Shown here: in pieces, positions 24,734 through 33,246 of the stretch
Position numbering within the stretch: the stretch's first letter is position 1
Layout of the letters: each line of letters begins with the position of its first letter
NCBI GenBank assembly: GCA_017569305.1
Contig: CP069418.1
Span: 558,001 to 622,000, forward strand
Origin: Clostridiales bacterium FE2011
GTDB lineage: Bacteria > Bacillota > Clostridia > Christensenellales > Aristaeellaceae
DNA length: 64,000 bases
Direction of reading: 5' to 3'
Notes under the pieces: generated by a model
The model's database searches: none
Told to the model about the DNA's origin: nothing
Seen by the model: only the letters and a program-made list of their open reading frames with translations
Position numbers and translations under genes: made by a program

Positions 24734-25426
24734 GTGGAGATCAGGATTAACCATCTGATTGAGGGCGCAAAGCAGGCGAAAGGCCTGGTTGTCATCATTG
24801 ACGTGTTCCGCGCCTTCTCCCTGGAATGCTGGCTTTATGCCATGGGTGCGAAAGAGATCCGCCCCGTCGGTGCAATTGAGGATGCGCTTTCCTGGCGTGA
24901 AAAAGATCCGGAAGCTGTGCTGATCGGAGAACGTCACGGCAGGAAACTGGACGGTTTTGATTTCGGAAACTCCCCTTCCACGGTTAACCCGGAAGCCATC
25001 CGGGGAAAGCGGATCATTCATACCACCAGTGCCGGAACTCAGGGCGTAACCAATGCTGTCCATGCGGAAGAAATCCTGACAGGCAGTTTTGTAAATGCGC
25101 AGGCCATCGCCGGTTATATCCGTCAGCGAAGCCCGGAAACCGTCACCCTTGTCTGCATGGGTAAGGAAGGCCTGGCCCCCGCGGAGGAAGATGAGCTCTG
25201 TGCGCTCTATCTGCGAAGCCTGCTGACCGGGGAAGATATGCCGGATATTGATGAACGGCTGAAGGCGCTTCGCGCAGGCGGCGGCAGGCACTTCTTTGAT
25301 CCTGATCTTCAGGATGTTTTCCCGGAGAAAGATTTCTGGATGTGCATAGACCGGAACAGATTCAATTTCATCATCCGGATCGAGAAAAACACTGATGGGC
25401 TGATTTCGGTCAAAACCGTTTTCTGA
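24734..25426 (+). CDS. 2-phosphosulfolactate phosphatase family protein (ComB-like)
   Basis: A 230-residue protein of the ComB family, which in methanogens dephosphorylates 2-phosphosulfolactate in coenzyme M synthesis. Family motifs are IIDVFRAFS (residues 21-29), GERHGRKLDGFDFGNSP near 65-81 and TTSAGTQG near 97-104. In a fermentative Firmicute its substrate is probably different and is not known. GTG start at 24734, since the family N-terminus begins there. First gene of a run with two P-loop genes and a GNAT. Confidence 0.85.
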   Translation: MEIRINHLIEGAKQAKGLVVIIDVFRAFSLECWLYAMGAKEIRPVGAIEDALSWREKDPEAVLIGERHGRKLDGFDFGNSPSTVNPEAIRGKRIIHTTSAGTQGVTNAVHAEEILTGSFVNAQAIAGYIRQRSPETVTLVCMGKEGLAPAEEDELCALYLRSLLTGEDMPDIDERLKALRAGGGRHFFDPDLQDVFPEKDFWMCIDRNRFNFIIRIEKNTDGLISVKTVF

Positions 25427-25456
25427 TCCGCTCAGAGCACTGAAAAGGAGAAATAT

Positions 25457-26059
25457 ATGGCAAATCTGATCATTGTATGCGGGCCCCAGGCTGTCGGAAA
25501 AATGACGGTGGCGGAAAGCCTGAGGGATAAACTGAAATATAACATGATGATGAATCATGACAGCATTGAGCTGTCAGACAGGATCTTTGGCTTTGCCACG
25601 CCTGCACAGAGGGAGCTCAATGAGGATATCCGGGAAAAAGTCTTTTCACTGGCCGTAAAACACAATGTGGACCTGATCTTCACATATGTCTGCGCGTTTA
25701 ACGAGCCGGAAGAACGGGAATACCTGACAAGCCTGCAGCGTCAGTTTGAGGAAAGCGGCGGCCGCTTCATTTTTGTCGAACTCAGTGCCAATCTGGAAAC
25801 CAGGCTGGCCCGGAATGAGACGCCGCACCGGATGGAGCGCAAAGCATCCAAGCGTGATGTTGCCTGGAGCAGGGCCGATATCCTCAGGAGCGATCAACAG
25901 TATAAACTGAACTCAGACGAAGGCGAAACCTGGTTTGAAAACCATCTGAAGATTGATAACACGAATCTGGATCCGGACGAAGTTGCGGACCGGGTCATCA
26001 GCACATTTGATCTCAAAGCAAACGATAAGGAAGAAAAAGAATATCGCTTCGGCGTCTGA
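25457..26059 (+). CDS. P-loop ATPase, kinase-like
   Basis: A 200-residue protein with Walker A GPQAVGKM at residues 9-16, then a nucleoside-kinase-like body (HDSIELSDR; DLIFTYVCAF; FVELSANLETRLARN, a lid-like Arg segment). It resembles shikimate- or adenylate-kinase-fold proteins of unknown substrate. AAGGAG precedes the ATG, 30 bases after the ComB-like gene. Another P-loop gene follows after 19 bases. A role in small-molecule or RNA phosphorylation is only a guess. Confidence 0.8.
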   Translation: MANLIIVCGPQAVGKMTVAESLRDKLKYNMMMNHDSIELSDRIFGFATPAQRELNEDIREKVFSLAVKHNVDLIFTYVCAFNEPEEREYLTSLQRQFEESGGRFIFVELSANLETRLARNETPHRMERKASKRDVAWSRADILRSDQQYKLNSDEGETWFENHLKIDNTNLDPDEVADRVISTFDLKANDKEEKEYRFGV

Positions 26060-26078
26060 AAATCAGGAAGAGTACGAT

Positions 26079-26603
26079 ATGGCAATCATTATAATCACGG
26101 GTGCGTCCCACACCGGGAAAACCGTTCTGGCACAGCGAATGCTGGAAAAATACAAGTATCCCTATCTGTCCATTGACCATCTGAAAATGGGCCTCATCCG
26201 CAGCGGAAACTCTGCCCTCACTCCGGAGGATGATAACGAGCTCACCGCTTATCTCTGGCCGATTGTCCGGGAGATGATCAAAACTGCCGTTGAAAACGTG
26301 CAGAATCTCATCGTGGAAGGCTGTTATATCCCTTTTAACTGGCGTCAGGACTTTAACGAAGAGTATCTGCCGCATATCCGTTATATCTGCCTGGCTATGA
26401 CAGATTCGTACATTGATGCTCATTTTGAAGCCATCAAAGGCTATGCGTCAGAAGTTGAATGCCGGGGAGAAGACTCCGCCTGTACAATTGACCGGGTACG
26501 TGCGGAAAACCGGGCATACAGGGAAGGCTGCGCGCGTGCAGGCGAGCAGCCGGTTCTCATTGATTCGGATTATGAGCAGACCATCCGTTCCCTTCTGGAT
26601 TAA
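26079..26603 (+). CDS. P-loop kinase-like protein
   Basis: A 174-residue protein with Walker A GASHTGKT at residues 8-15 and a short nucleoside/nucleotide-kinase-type fold (YLSIDHLKMGLIRSG, NLIVEGCYIPFNW). Substrate not recognised. The ATG at 26079 has AGGAAGAG upstream and starts just before the P-loop strand, as in the neighbour; an in-frame start inside the previous gene is rejected. It forms a short operon with the preceding ATPase and the following GNAT. Confidence 0.78.
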   Translation: MAIIIITGASHTGKTVLAQRMLEKYKYPYLSIDHLKMGLIRSGNSALTPEDDNELTAYLWPIVREMIKTAVENVQNLIVEGCYIPFNWRQDFNEEYLPHIRYICLAMTDSYIDAHFEAIKGYASEVECRGEDSACTIDRVRAENRAYREGCARAGEQPVLIDSDYEQTIRSLLD

Positions 26604-26627
26604 TCAGTTCGTTTTATGGAGTCTATT

Positions 26628-27038
26628 ATGGAAATCATCAAATGCGGCATGGAAGATACTCCCCGCCTGGCAGCCATGAACAAAATGCTCATCCAGGATG
26701 AGCAGAGCGATAACCCCATGAGCGTTGAAGAACTGCAGAACCGTATGGCCGGTTTCCTGTCCGGCGATTATTCTGCTTATTTCTTTTCAGAGCAGGACGA
26801 AATCATCGGATATGCGCTGATCCGGCACACTTCTGATCCGGTTTACCTTCGGCAGTTCTATATTGACAGGCCGTATCGCAGGCAGCACAAAGGAAAGCAG
26901 GCTTTCCGGGAGCTCATGGCACACCTCGGGCTCGATACCGTAGATATCGACGTGCTGCCCTGGAATGAGAGGGGCCTGTCCTTCTGGAAAAGCTGCGGAT
27001 TCACTGAAGCCTGCGTCTCTATGAGATATAAACGTTAA
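26628..27038 (+). CDS. GNAT family N-acetyltransferase
   Basis: A 136-residue acetyl-CoA-dependent acetyltransferase. Beta strand 4 and the acetyl-CoA loop read YLRQFYIDRPYRRQHKGKQAF (near 77-97), where the usual R/Q-x-x-G-x-G/A is RQHKGK. The C-terminal NERGLSFWKSCGF motif is typical. ATG at 26628 has GGAG six bases upstream; an ATG at 26616 lacks one. Substrate unknown. Confidence 0.82.
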   Translation: MEIIKCGMEDTPRLAAMNKMLIQDEQSDNPMSVEELQNRMAGFLSGDYSAYFFSEQDEIIGYALIRHTSDPVYLRQFYIDRPYRRQHKGKQAFRELMAHLGLDTVDIDVLPWNERGLSFWKSCGFTEACVSMRYKR

Positions 27039-27046
27039 TTTGTGAA

Positions 27047-27589
27047 TTACAATGGTTTTCTCATAAACGCCGTCACGTCTCTGACGGCGTTTTCGTCTGT
27101 CATCAGGTCGCCGCGGATACTGACCTTCCCGTATTGCTTTGCGGACAGGAACAGGATATCCGGCTCCTTGTATGACTGATAAGCCAGTGCGGTTTTGAAA
27201 TTATCCTCATTTGTATTGCTTACAACGATTGCGCGTTTGGGAACCTTCTCATAAGCTTCCAGCAGTTCAGGATGGCCCTGGAAATAGCACTGGCTTCTTT
27301 CGTTAAAAACGAAATAGTTGGCGCAGGGATAATCGCAGTAATTCGGCAGGATGAAGTAAGTCAGGTCACTATTTGTAACTGCGTCAAGCAGCCGGTATTC
27401 CATATCGCTGTAATACGGGCACTTGCTGCGGTCTGCGAAGCATTCATATCCGCATTTCCCGCAGGCATGAATCTCAAAATTCGAAAACTGAAACAGCACA
27501 GCTTCCTCAGACAAGGATCGGATCAGTTTTCCGATCTGTGCGCAGTTACCGTTTCCCCTTGAGCTGAAAGAGATAATGCAGGTTTTCAT
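27047..27589 (-). CDS. flavodoxin-fold reductase with cysteine motif
   Basis: A 180-residue protein resembling NADPH-dependent FMN reductase-type flavoproteins. The N-terminal strand and FMN phosphate loop are ISFSSRGNGNCAQIGK (residues 5-20). A cysteine cluster CGKCGYECF...CPYY (near 43-58) suggests an iron-sulfur-flavoprotein relation. It converges with the GNAT gene, with only eight bases between. AAGGAG precedes the ATG. Redox role inferred; partner unknown. Confidence 0.75.
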   Translation of the reverse strand: MKTCIISFSSRGNGNCAQIGKLIRSLSEEAVLFQFSNFEIHACGKCGYECFADRSKCPYYSDMEYRLLDAVTNSDLTYFILPNYCDYPCANYFVFNERSQCYFQGHPELLEAYEKVPKRAIVVSNTNEDNFKTALAYQSYKEPDILFLSAKQYGKVSIRGDLMTDENAVRDVTAFMRKPL

Positions 27590-27685
27590 TTGCCGGCTCC
27601 TTATTGTTTCAGGCTGGAATCATAATCCGTATTATGCAGGATTATACTTTTTTTCGCAATATTAATCATCATTGTTTCTTTCTCT

Positions 27686-27714
27686 TTGACTGTGCGGTTG
27701 TTTTCTGCTATGCT
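27686..27714 (+). promoter_or_regulatory. promoter of the Nudix gene
   Basis: TTGACT (27686-27691), 17 bases, TATGCT (27709-27714). The start codon is 36 bases further on. Confidence 0.7.
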
Positions 27715-27750
27715 GGCTGACAAGATTTCAGAACGTTAGGAGGCAGTACA

Positions 27751-28224
27751 ATGGCTATGACGCAGGAAGAGATTAACAACACCAACTGGAGCCAATCGGT
27801 TGCCGGTGTCTGTATAAAGGACGGCAAAGTGCTGCTCGCACGCCATACTTATGGAAGCGGCAACGGCAGGCTGATCATCCCCGGCGGCTACGTGAAATAT
27901 GGCGAAGTGCCGGAAGAAGCTCTCATTCGGGAGTATCTGGAGGAAACCGGCGTCCGTGTCAAAGCCGGCCGCCTCATCGGCATGCGGTTCAACGCAAAGG
28001 ACTGGTACGCCGTCTTTGCCGTGGAGTATGTGGAAGGTGAAGCCAGGTCTGATGGAGATGAAAACAGTGAAGTTGTCTGGATGGATACCACCGAAGCCCT
28101 GAAGGATGACACGGTCCCCGGCCTGACAAAAACAATGATTGAATGTGCGCTGTCCGGAACAGGGTTTGAACTTACTCCCTACCAGACAAGTCATCCCGGT
28201 TATCTGTATACGCAGCAGCCATAA
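27751..28224 (+). CDS. Nudix hydrolase
   Basis: A 157-residue pyrophosphohydrolase with an intact Nudix box, GGYVKYGE then REYLEETGV (near residues 45-68), unlike the degenerate box of the NrtR-like regulator. Substrate could be an oxidised nucleotide, a sugar nucleotide or a coenzyme; nothing in the sequence decides. TAGGAGG precedes the ATG. Monocistronic, with its own promoter and a terminator shared with the response regulator gene. Confidence 0.88.
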   Translation: MAMTQEEINNTNWSQSVAGVCIKDGKVLLARHTYGSGNGRLIIPGGYVKYGEVPEEALIREYLEETGVRVKAGRLIGMRFNAKDWYAVFAVEYVEGEARSDGDENSEVVWMDTTEALKDDTVPGLTKTMIECALSGTGFELTPYQTSHPGYLYTQQP

Positions 28225-28233
28225 ACCTATAGC

Positions 28234-28260
28234 AAAAGGCACCCGAGCAGGGTGCCTTTT
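28234..28260. terminator. bidirectional terminator, GGCACC family
   Basis: AAAAGGCACCC (28234-28244) and GGGTGCCTTTT (28250-28260) around GAGCA. It lies between converging genes and has A/T runs on both sides. Confidence 0.9.
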
Positions 28261-28261
28261 C

Positions 28262-28966
28262 TTAATTATCCGTAATTCTGAGCATCCGGTATCCGATACC
28301 GACGTGGGTCTGGATCAGCATGGATGCGTCCGGCGATACTTCCAGTTTTTTGCGCAGGGTAGCCATAAACACCCGCAGGGAAGCCACATTGTTTTCCCAG
28401 GAGGCGCCCCAGATCTGCTGCGTTATGTATTTATGCGTCAACACCTTGCCGCAGTTCCTGGCCAGCACGCACAGAAGCTTGTACTCAATCGGTGTCAGGT
28501 GCAGTTCCTCGTCAGACACATAAGCGCACCCGGAAGCGAAGTCAATCTTCAGGCTGCCGTTCATGAAAACGGGGCTATCAGCACTGTCAGTCTTTGTCTG
28601 ATTCAGCCGCCGGATCGTCACCCGCAGCCTTGCCAGCAGTTCATCCACGGAAAACGGCTTGGTCAGGTAGTCATCCGCGCCCGCATCCAGGGCTTCGATC
28701 TTGTCCGCGTCGTCGCTGCGGGCACTGATGACGATGATGGGCATATTGGACCAGCTCCGGATTTTCCGGATCACTTCCACTCCGTCCATATCCGGTAGGC
28801 CCAGGTCCAGCAGCATGATATCCGGATTATGGGATGTTGCCTCCATAATGGCCGCTCCGGCGTTTCCCGCTGTAATATGCCTGTATTCATGGGCTTCCAG
28901 TGTCACGGAGATCAGATTGCGGATCGGCGCGTCATCCTCAACGATCAGAATCAGCGGTTTATTCAT
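28262..28966 (-). CDS. KdpE-like response regulator
   Basis: A 234-residue OmpR-type regulator. The receiver has DD (residues 11-12), phosphoacceptor Asp in MLLDLGLPDMDG (near 55) and Lys in LTKPF (near 104). The C-terminal winged helix contains LTPIEYKLLCVLARNCGKVLT. It closely resembles KdpE and overlaps the sensor kinase gene by eight bases. In this operon it probably controls the Ktr potassium uptake genes rather than a Kdp ATPase, none of which is in the window. Confidence 0.88.
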   Translation of the reverse strand: MNKPLILIVEDDAPIRNLISVTLEAHEYRHITAGNAGAAIMEATSHNPDIMLLDLGLPDMDGVEVIRKIRSWSNMPIIVISARSDDADKIEALDAGADDYLTKPFSVDELLARLRVTIRRLNQTKTDSADSPVFMNGSLKIDFASGCAYVSDEELHLTPIEYKLLCVLARNCGKVLTHKYITQQIWGASWENNVASLRVFMATLRKKLEVSPDASMLIQTHVGIGYRMLRITDN

Positions 28967-30926
28967 TCAGGTTCACCTCGTCCCTCGGCAGCACAAATTC
29001 AAACACGGCCCCCTGTGGTTCATGGTCCATAACGGTAATGGTTCCGTTATGCGCCTTGATAATGGACTGGCACAGGGCAAGTCCGATACCCAGTCCCCGA
29101 CGGCTGTCTCCTGTCGGATTGCCGCTCGAGTAGAAAAGATCAAAGATATGATCCTTCTGGTCGTCCGGTATGCCCGGCCCGTTATCAGCAATCCGTACAA
29201 CCACATTCCCGTCCCGTGCCAGGGTATCAATCCAGATCGTGGATTCTTCGGGTGCGTATTTGATGGCATTGTCCAGCAGGTTGATCACAACCTGCACCAG
29301 CAGCCGGGCGTCCGCCTTTACAAACAGCAGTTCATCAGACTGGCTTCTCTGCAGGTTATAGGCTTTCAGCTGCCGGCTCAGGTGTGTAACAGCCTCACTG
29401 ATCATATCATCCATCAGCTCGGTTGTCATCTTCAGGTTCAGCTTTCCTTCCTTCATCCGGCTGGCGGAAAGCAGGTTCTCCACCATACCGGTCAGCCACT
29501 GGGCGTCCTGGTAGATGTCGTTATACAGCTGTCCGCGTGTCTTCGCGTCCAGCGTATCCCCGCAGGTCATCAGGCTGTCTGCATTTCCCATGATGGATGT
29601 CAGCGGCGTACGCAGGTCATGGGATACCGCGCGCAGCAGATTGGCACGCAGGCGCTCGTTTTCCGCCAGCACCATGGTCTCTTCTTTTTCCCGGGCGTTC
29701 CTGGCGTTTTCCATAGCCAGGGAACACTCACCTATAACAGAGGCAAGCACGCTCTGCTCAGAAGCGTCCAGCGGGGTATCATGCACCGCTACACCGACAA
29801 CGCCGTAGGCATGCTCCAGGACCCGCATGCTGTAATACAGGTAATCGGTTTTCGGGAAGACTTCGGTTGTGGCACCCGCGCGTTTATGATGCGCGAAAGC
29901 CCATTCCACCGCCTGTTTTTCTTCATTGGTCCGGTACGGCACCGTATCTCCGGCAGCGGGATAGAAAATCGGATCCCCCAGCGTATCGTTTTCCGCCGGG
30001 AAGATGATCAGGCTTCTGTCCAGCAGCTTTGTCAGTTGGTTGGCCAGCACGGAAAGGATTTCCTCCATGGATTTTGCCTTTGTCAGCTGCCGGTCTGTTT
30101 CCAGCACAACGCTCATCCGCTGGGCCGCCTTGGCGGACTGTCCGGCATTTTGCTTCAGCCGGATTGCCAGCGTACTGATTGTAAAGGCCGCCGCCAGCAT
30201 GATCAGGAAGGTCACGGGATATCCTGTACCGTAGGCATAGAATGTAAACTTGGGCGTAGTAAACAACAGGTCAAACAGCAGCACGCTGATGACCGCCCAG
30301 ACCATGCTGTATGCCCGGTGCGTGGTGGAGATGGAAACCACCAGCAGGCCCAGCAAGTAAACCATGATGATGTTTGCGTCTGTAAAACCCAGATGAGAAA
30401 ACAGGAAACCGATGGCTGTACTGACCAGCATGGAGGCCAGGAAGATCGCACCGTCCGCCAGCAGGCGTTTCCGGTTCCTCTCCGGCTGCTTCCGGGCCAT
30501 ATAAACCTTTGTGCCGTAATCCGGGATGATGAAATAATCCAGGTCCGGCGCATAGGTCATCAGTCGGTCTGTCAGGGATTTCTTCCGCCGCAGCAGCCCG
30601 CCAACCGTATTGGTCTGACCGATAACGATGCTGGAAATATCCGAAACCCGGGCAAACTCAGCAATCTGATAAGGGACGTCGTCACCCGTCACTGTTTCCA
30701 GCGTTGCCCCCAGCTTTTCAGCCAGGTTCATATTGCTGCGGAGACGCTTCCTGTCTTCATCTGACATGAGGGCATAGGAAGGCGTCTCCACGAACAGGGC
30801 GATCAGCGTCCCGTGAAATGCCGCTGTTATTTTGGATGCGGCATGGATAACTTTTACATTAGAAATGGAGGAAGAGAGACATACCAGAATACGTGCGTTT
30901 TGATTTTCCGTCTTCTGAAGGCTCAT
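28959..30926 (-). CDS. KdpD-like sensor histidine kinase without the N-terminal KdpD domain
   Basis: A 655-residue membrane kinase. A universal-stress-protein-like domain lies at about 12-140 (ARILVCLSSS, IVIGQTNTVGG). A four-helix DUF4118 region spans about 155-260, a GAF-like domain about 280-400, then HisKA with SHDLRTPLTSIMG (near 430) and the HATPase boxes NLLDNAIKYAP, DNGPGIP and GLGIGLALC. It lacks the N-terminal Walker-bearing KdpD domain found in the roughly 900-residue E. coli protein. Fifth of the ktr operon; GGAGAAG precedes the ATG. Confidence 0.88.
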   Translation of the reverse strand: MSLQKTENQNARILVCLSSSISNVKVIHAASKITAAFHGTLIALFVETPSYALMSDEDRKRLRSNMNLAEKLGATLETVTGDDVPYQIAEFARVSDISSIVIGQTNTVGGLLRRKKSLTDRLMTYAPDLDYFIIPDYGTKVYMARKQPERNRKRLLADGAIFLASMLVSTAIGFLFSHLGFTDANIIMVYLLGLLVVSISTTHRAYSMVWAVISVLLFDLLFTTPKFTFYAYGTGYPVTFLIMLAAAFTISTLAIRLKQNAGQSAKAAQRMSVVLETDRQLTKAKSMEEILSVLANQLTKLLDRSLIIFPAENDTLGDPIFYPAAGDTVPYRTNEEKQAVEWAFAHHKRAGATTEVFPKTDYLYYSMRVLEHAYGVVGVAVHDTPLDASEQSVLASVIGECSLAMENARNAREKEETMVLAENERLRANLLRAVSHDLRTPLTSIMGNADSLMTCGDTLDAKTRGQLYNDIYQDAQWLTGMVENLLSASRMKEGKLNLKMTTELMDDMISEAVTHLSRQLKAYNLQRSQSDELLFVKADARLLVQVVINLLDNAIKYAPEESTIWIDTLARDGNVVVRIADNGPGIPDDQKDHIFDLFYSSGNPTGDSRRGLGIGLALCQSIIKAHNGTITVMDHEPQGAVFEFVLPRDEVNLNE

Positions 30927-31059
30927 TTGTTATCTTCTCCTGCTCTGTTTCATCTCTGTCGGCAGTATGACGGTCGATCGATTGATCAATCCGCCCCATC
31001 ACTACATGCCCTATTATACCAAAGATGGCAAGTACCAGGAGCAAAATCCAGTCCTTCAT
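30859..31059 (-). CDS. small single-helix membrane protein in the ktr operon
   Basis: A 66-residue protein: one hydrophobic helix at about residues 4-22 (WILLLVLAIFGIIGHVVMG), then a hydrophilic, highly charged tail (RIDQSIDRHTADRDETEQ). A strong ribosome site, GGGGGAGG, lies eight bases before the ATG. It sits between ktrA and the sensor kinase gene and overlaps the latter by 68 bases. The context suggests a small subunit or regulator of Ktr or of the kinase, in the manner of KdpF; this is inference. I know no named family for it. Confidence 0.75.
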   Translation of the reverse strand: MKDWILLLVLAIFGIIGHVVMGRIDQSIDRHTADRDETEQEKITNEPSEDGKSKRTYSGMSLFLHF

Positions 31060-31090
31060 CGTACATACCTCCCCCTTTAAGGAAAGTCGG

Positions 31091-31738
31091 TTATATTCTG
31101 AAGCACTTCTGAACGTCTTTCCATTTACCGAGCACGAGGATGGTCTGGTTTTCCTGCAGCATTGTATCGCCGGTAACCACCATACTCGGCTGGCCGTCTC
31201 CCCGGACCGCCAGGATGTTCAGGTTATACTTTCTGCGTATATCCAGTCCGCCGACTGTCTTCCCATGCCATTCTGCAGGCACTGAAAGGTCATAGATGGC
31301 ATACTCGCTGTCCAGCGCGATATAATCCAGCACATGCTCTGTAGTATGGCGGATCGCGGTCCAGGCAGCCAGCTGGCCTTCCGGATACACCACGTCATCC
31401 GCCCCGTTCCGCAGCAGGAACTTTTTGTGCACTTCACGGGAAGCACGGGATACCACCTTTTTGGCTCCCAGTTCCTTCAGCAGTGAAGTGGTTTCCAGGG
31501 AACTCTGGAAATCCTCACCAATGGTCACAATGCAAACGTCAAAGTTATCAACACCAAGCGAACGAAGGAAGGTTTCACTGGTTGCGTCCCCGATCTGCGC
31601 GTCTGTCACCAGCGGAAGAATCTCGTTGACCCGTTCCTCGTTCTTATCCACTGCGAGCACCTGATGGTGAAGCTCGTTCAGTTTTTCCGCCACACCGCGG
31701 CCAAACCGTCCCAGTCCGATCAGCAATACAGATTTCAT
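31091..31738 (-). CDS. ktrA: Ktr/Trk potassium uptake regulatory subunit
   Basis: A 215-residue peripheral RCK protein that gates KtrB. The N-terminal Rossmann motif is LIGLGRFGRGVAEKL (residues 5-19), with the acidic VDKNEERV at 34-41. The RCK-C domain occupies about 140-215 (LDIRRKYNLNILAVRGDG). Such subunits bind NAD(H), ATP/ADP and in some cases c-di-AMP. AAGGAGAAG precedes the ATG, 12 bases after ktrB. Confidence 0.92.
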   Translation of the reverse strand: MKSVLLIGLGRFGRGVAEKLNELHHQVLAVDKNEERVNEILPLVTDAQIGDATSETFLRSLGVDNFDVCIVTIGEDFQSSLETTSLLKELGAKKVVSRASREVHKKFLLRNGADDVVYPEGQLAAWTAIRHTTEHVLDYIALDSEYAIYDLSVPAEWHGKTVGGLDIRRKYNLNILAVRGDGQPSMVVTGDTMLQENQTILVLGKWKDVQKCFRI

Positions 31739-31750
31739 TTTCTTCTCCTT

Positions 31751-33082
31751 TTATCCAACCGTAACTTTCTCCATGGGCAGCGTACAGCATGTGGTTTTCC
31801 GGACCGACTGTGCCGCGTAGATCAGCGTCAGGCCGCCCACCCTGCCCATGAACATCAGTGCCACCAGGATCAGTCTCGAAAGGTCGCCGATCCGGGTCGT
31901 AATCCCCAGGCTCAGTCCGACTGTGCCCAGTGCGGAAGCCGTTTCAAAAAGGCAGCTTCTCAGCGGAAGAGCTTCAAGCTTGCTGATGATCAGTCCGCCG
32001 GCAAAAAACAGGGCGAAATACATAATCATCAGCGCCACTGCGTTCTTTACCGCGTCATCCCCGATACGTCTTCCGAAGCAGGTAATATGTTCTTTCCTTC
32101 GGAAGATTGCAATTGCCGTCAGCAGCAGAACCGCGCCCGTGGTGGTTTTCATACCACCCGCGGTTGATCCGGGTGATCCGCCGATCAGCATCCACAGGAT
32201 CATAAGCGCCTGGCTGCTTCCGCCAACGTTATTCAGCTCCATGGTGTTGAAACCGGCGGTCCGCAGCGTCACCGACTGGAACAGGGACGGCAGGATTCTT
32301 TCCCCTGCCGGCAGCTGTTTCATTTCGGAGAAGCACAGCCACAGGAACGGAATCAGGATCATCACGCCGGAAGCCGTCAGGGCAATCTTGCTCTGCAGGC
32401 GGTACTGTTTCAGGCGGAAGCGATGCTCCTTCACGTCATTCCATACCAGGAATCCGATACCGCCGATGGTGATCAACAGTACCAGCACAATATTAACCAG
32501 TACGTTCTGGGCATAAGTGGTCATGGAAGAATACGCCCCATGAACGCCCATCAGGTCAAAACCGGCATTACAGAAAGCGGATACGGCGTGGAATACTGAA
32601 AACCAGATTCCCTGACCCCATCCGAATTCGGGGATGAAAACCGGCATCAGCAGCAGTGCGCCAATCAGCTCAATGCTCAGTGATGTCAGGACAATAAAGC
32701 GTGTCAGTTTTACAATGCCGCCGACCTGCGGTGCGGAGATAGCTTCCTGCATAACGCTCCGCTGCATCAGACCGATCCTGCGGCCGGAGATAAACGCCAG
32801 TGTAAGAGCCGCGGTAACCACACCCATTCCGCCGATCTGAATCAGCATCAGGATAACCGCCTGTCCGAACACGGACCAGTGACTGACTGTATCCCGTACA
32901 ACCAGGCCGGTTACACAGACGGCGGAAGTTGCCGTAAACACACAGTCTGAAAAGCAAGCTCCGCCAGGTTGCTTGCTGGAAATCGGGAGCATCAGCAGCA
33001 GCGTCCCGACCATGATAATCAGAAAAAATCCCAGAGCGATAATCTGGAAAGTTGTGATCCGATGATTTCCCCAGATTCTCAC
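31751..33082 (-). CDS. ktrB: Ktr/Trk potassium channel subunit (TrkH family)
   Basis: A 443-residue integral membrane protein with four M1-P-M2 repeats that form the K+ pathway. Selectivity-filter stretches include VFTATSAVCVTGL (near 47-59), AVSAFCNAGFDL (near 168-179) and GGSPGSTAGGMKTTT (near 296-310). GTG start at 33082, with GGAGG six bases upstream. Heads a five-gene operon with ktrA, the small protein and the KdpDE-like pair. A perfect inverted repeat (33094-33121) touches its ribosome site. Confidence 0.92.
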   Translation of the reverse strand: MRIWGNHRITTFQIIALGFFLIIMVGTLLLMLPISSKQPGGACFSDCVFTATSAVCVTGLVVRDTVSHWSVFGQAVILMLIQIGGMGVVTAALTLAFISGRRIGLMQRSVMQEAISAPQVGGIVKLTRFIVLTSLSIELIGALLLMPVFIPEFGWGQGIWFSVFHAVSAFCNAGFDLMGVHGAYSSMTTYAQNVLVNIVLVLLITIGGIGFLVWNDVKEHRFRLKQYRLQSKIALTASGVMILIPFLWLCFSEMKQLPAGERILPSLFQSVTLRTAGFNTMELNNVGGSSQALMILWMLIGGSPGSTAGGMKTTTGAVLLLTAIAIFRRKEHITCFGRRIGDDAVKNAVALMIMYFALFFAGGLIISKLEALPLRSCLFETASALGTVGLSLGITTRIGDLSRLILVALMFMGRVGGLTLIYAAQSVRKTTCCTLPMEKVTVG

Positions 33083-33093
33083 AAAAAGCCTCC

Positions 33094-33121
33094 CTCCATT
33101 ACCATAGTTATGGTAATGGAG
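33094..33121 (-). promoter_or_regulatory. palindrome overlapping the ktrB ribosome site
   Basis: CTCCATTACCATA (33094-33106) and its exact complement (33109-33121) flank two bases. On the minus strand the distal arm ends in GGAG, which merges into the GGAGGGAGG ribosome site. It may be an operator or an RNA hairpin that occludes or presents the site. The -10/-35 of ktrB could not be placed with confidence; TTATAAAG around 33156-33163 is possible. Confidence 0.6.
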
Positions 33122-33206
33122 AGGCCATTAGCATCACGTTAGAATCTTCTGCGCTTTATAAAGATAGTATTAAGACAGATATTATTCAGTGTTCTAGGAT
33201 ACAAAA

Positions 33207-33230
33207 AAGCCTGTCTTTTCAGACAGGCTT
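33207..33230 (-). terminator. proS terminator
   Basis: AAGCCTGTCT (33207-33216) and AGACAGGCTT (33221-33230) around TTTC, followed by six T on the minus strand. Confidence 0.9.
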
Positions 33231-33246
33231 ATTAAACTTGATAGGA

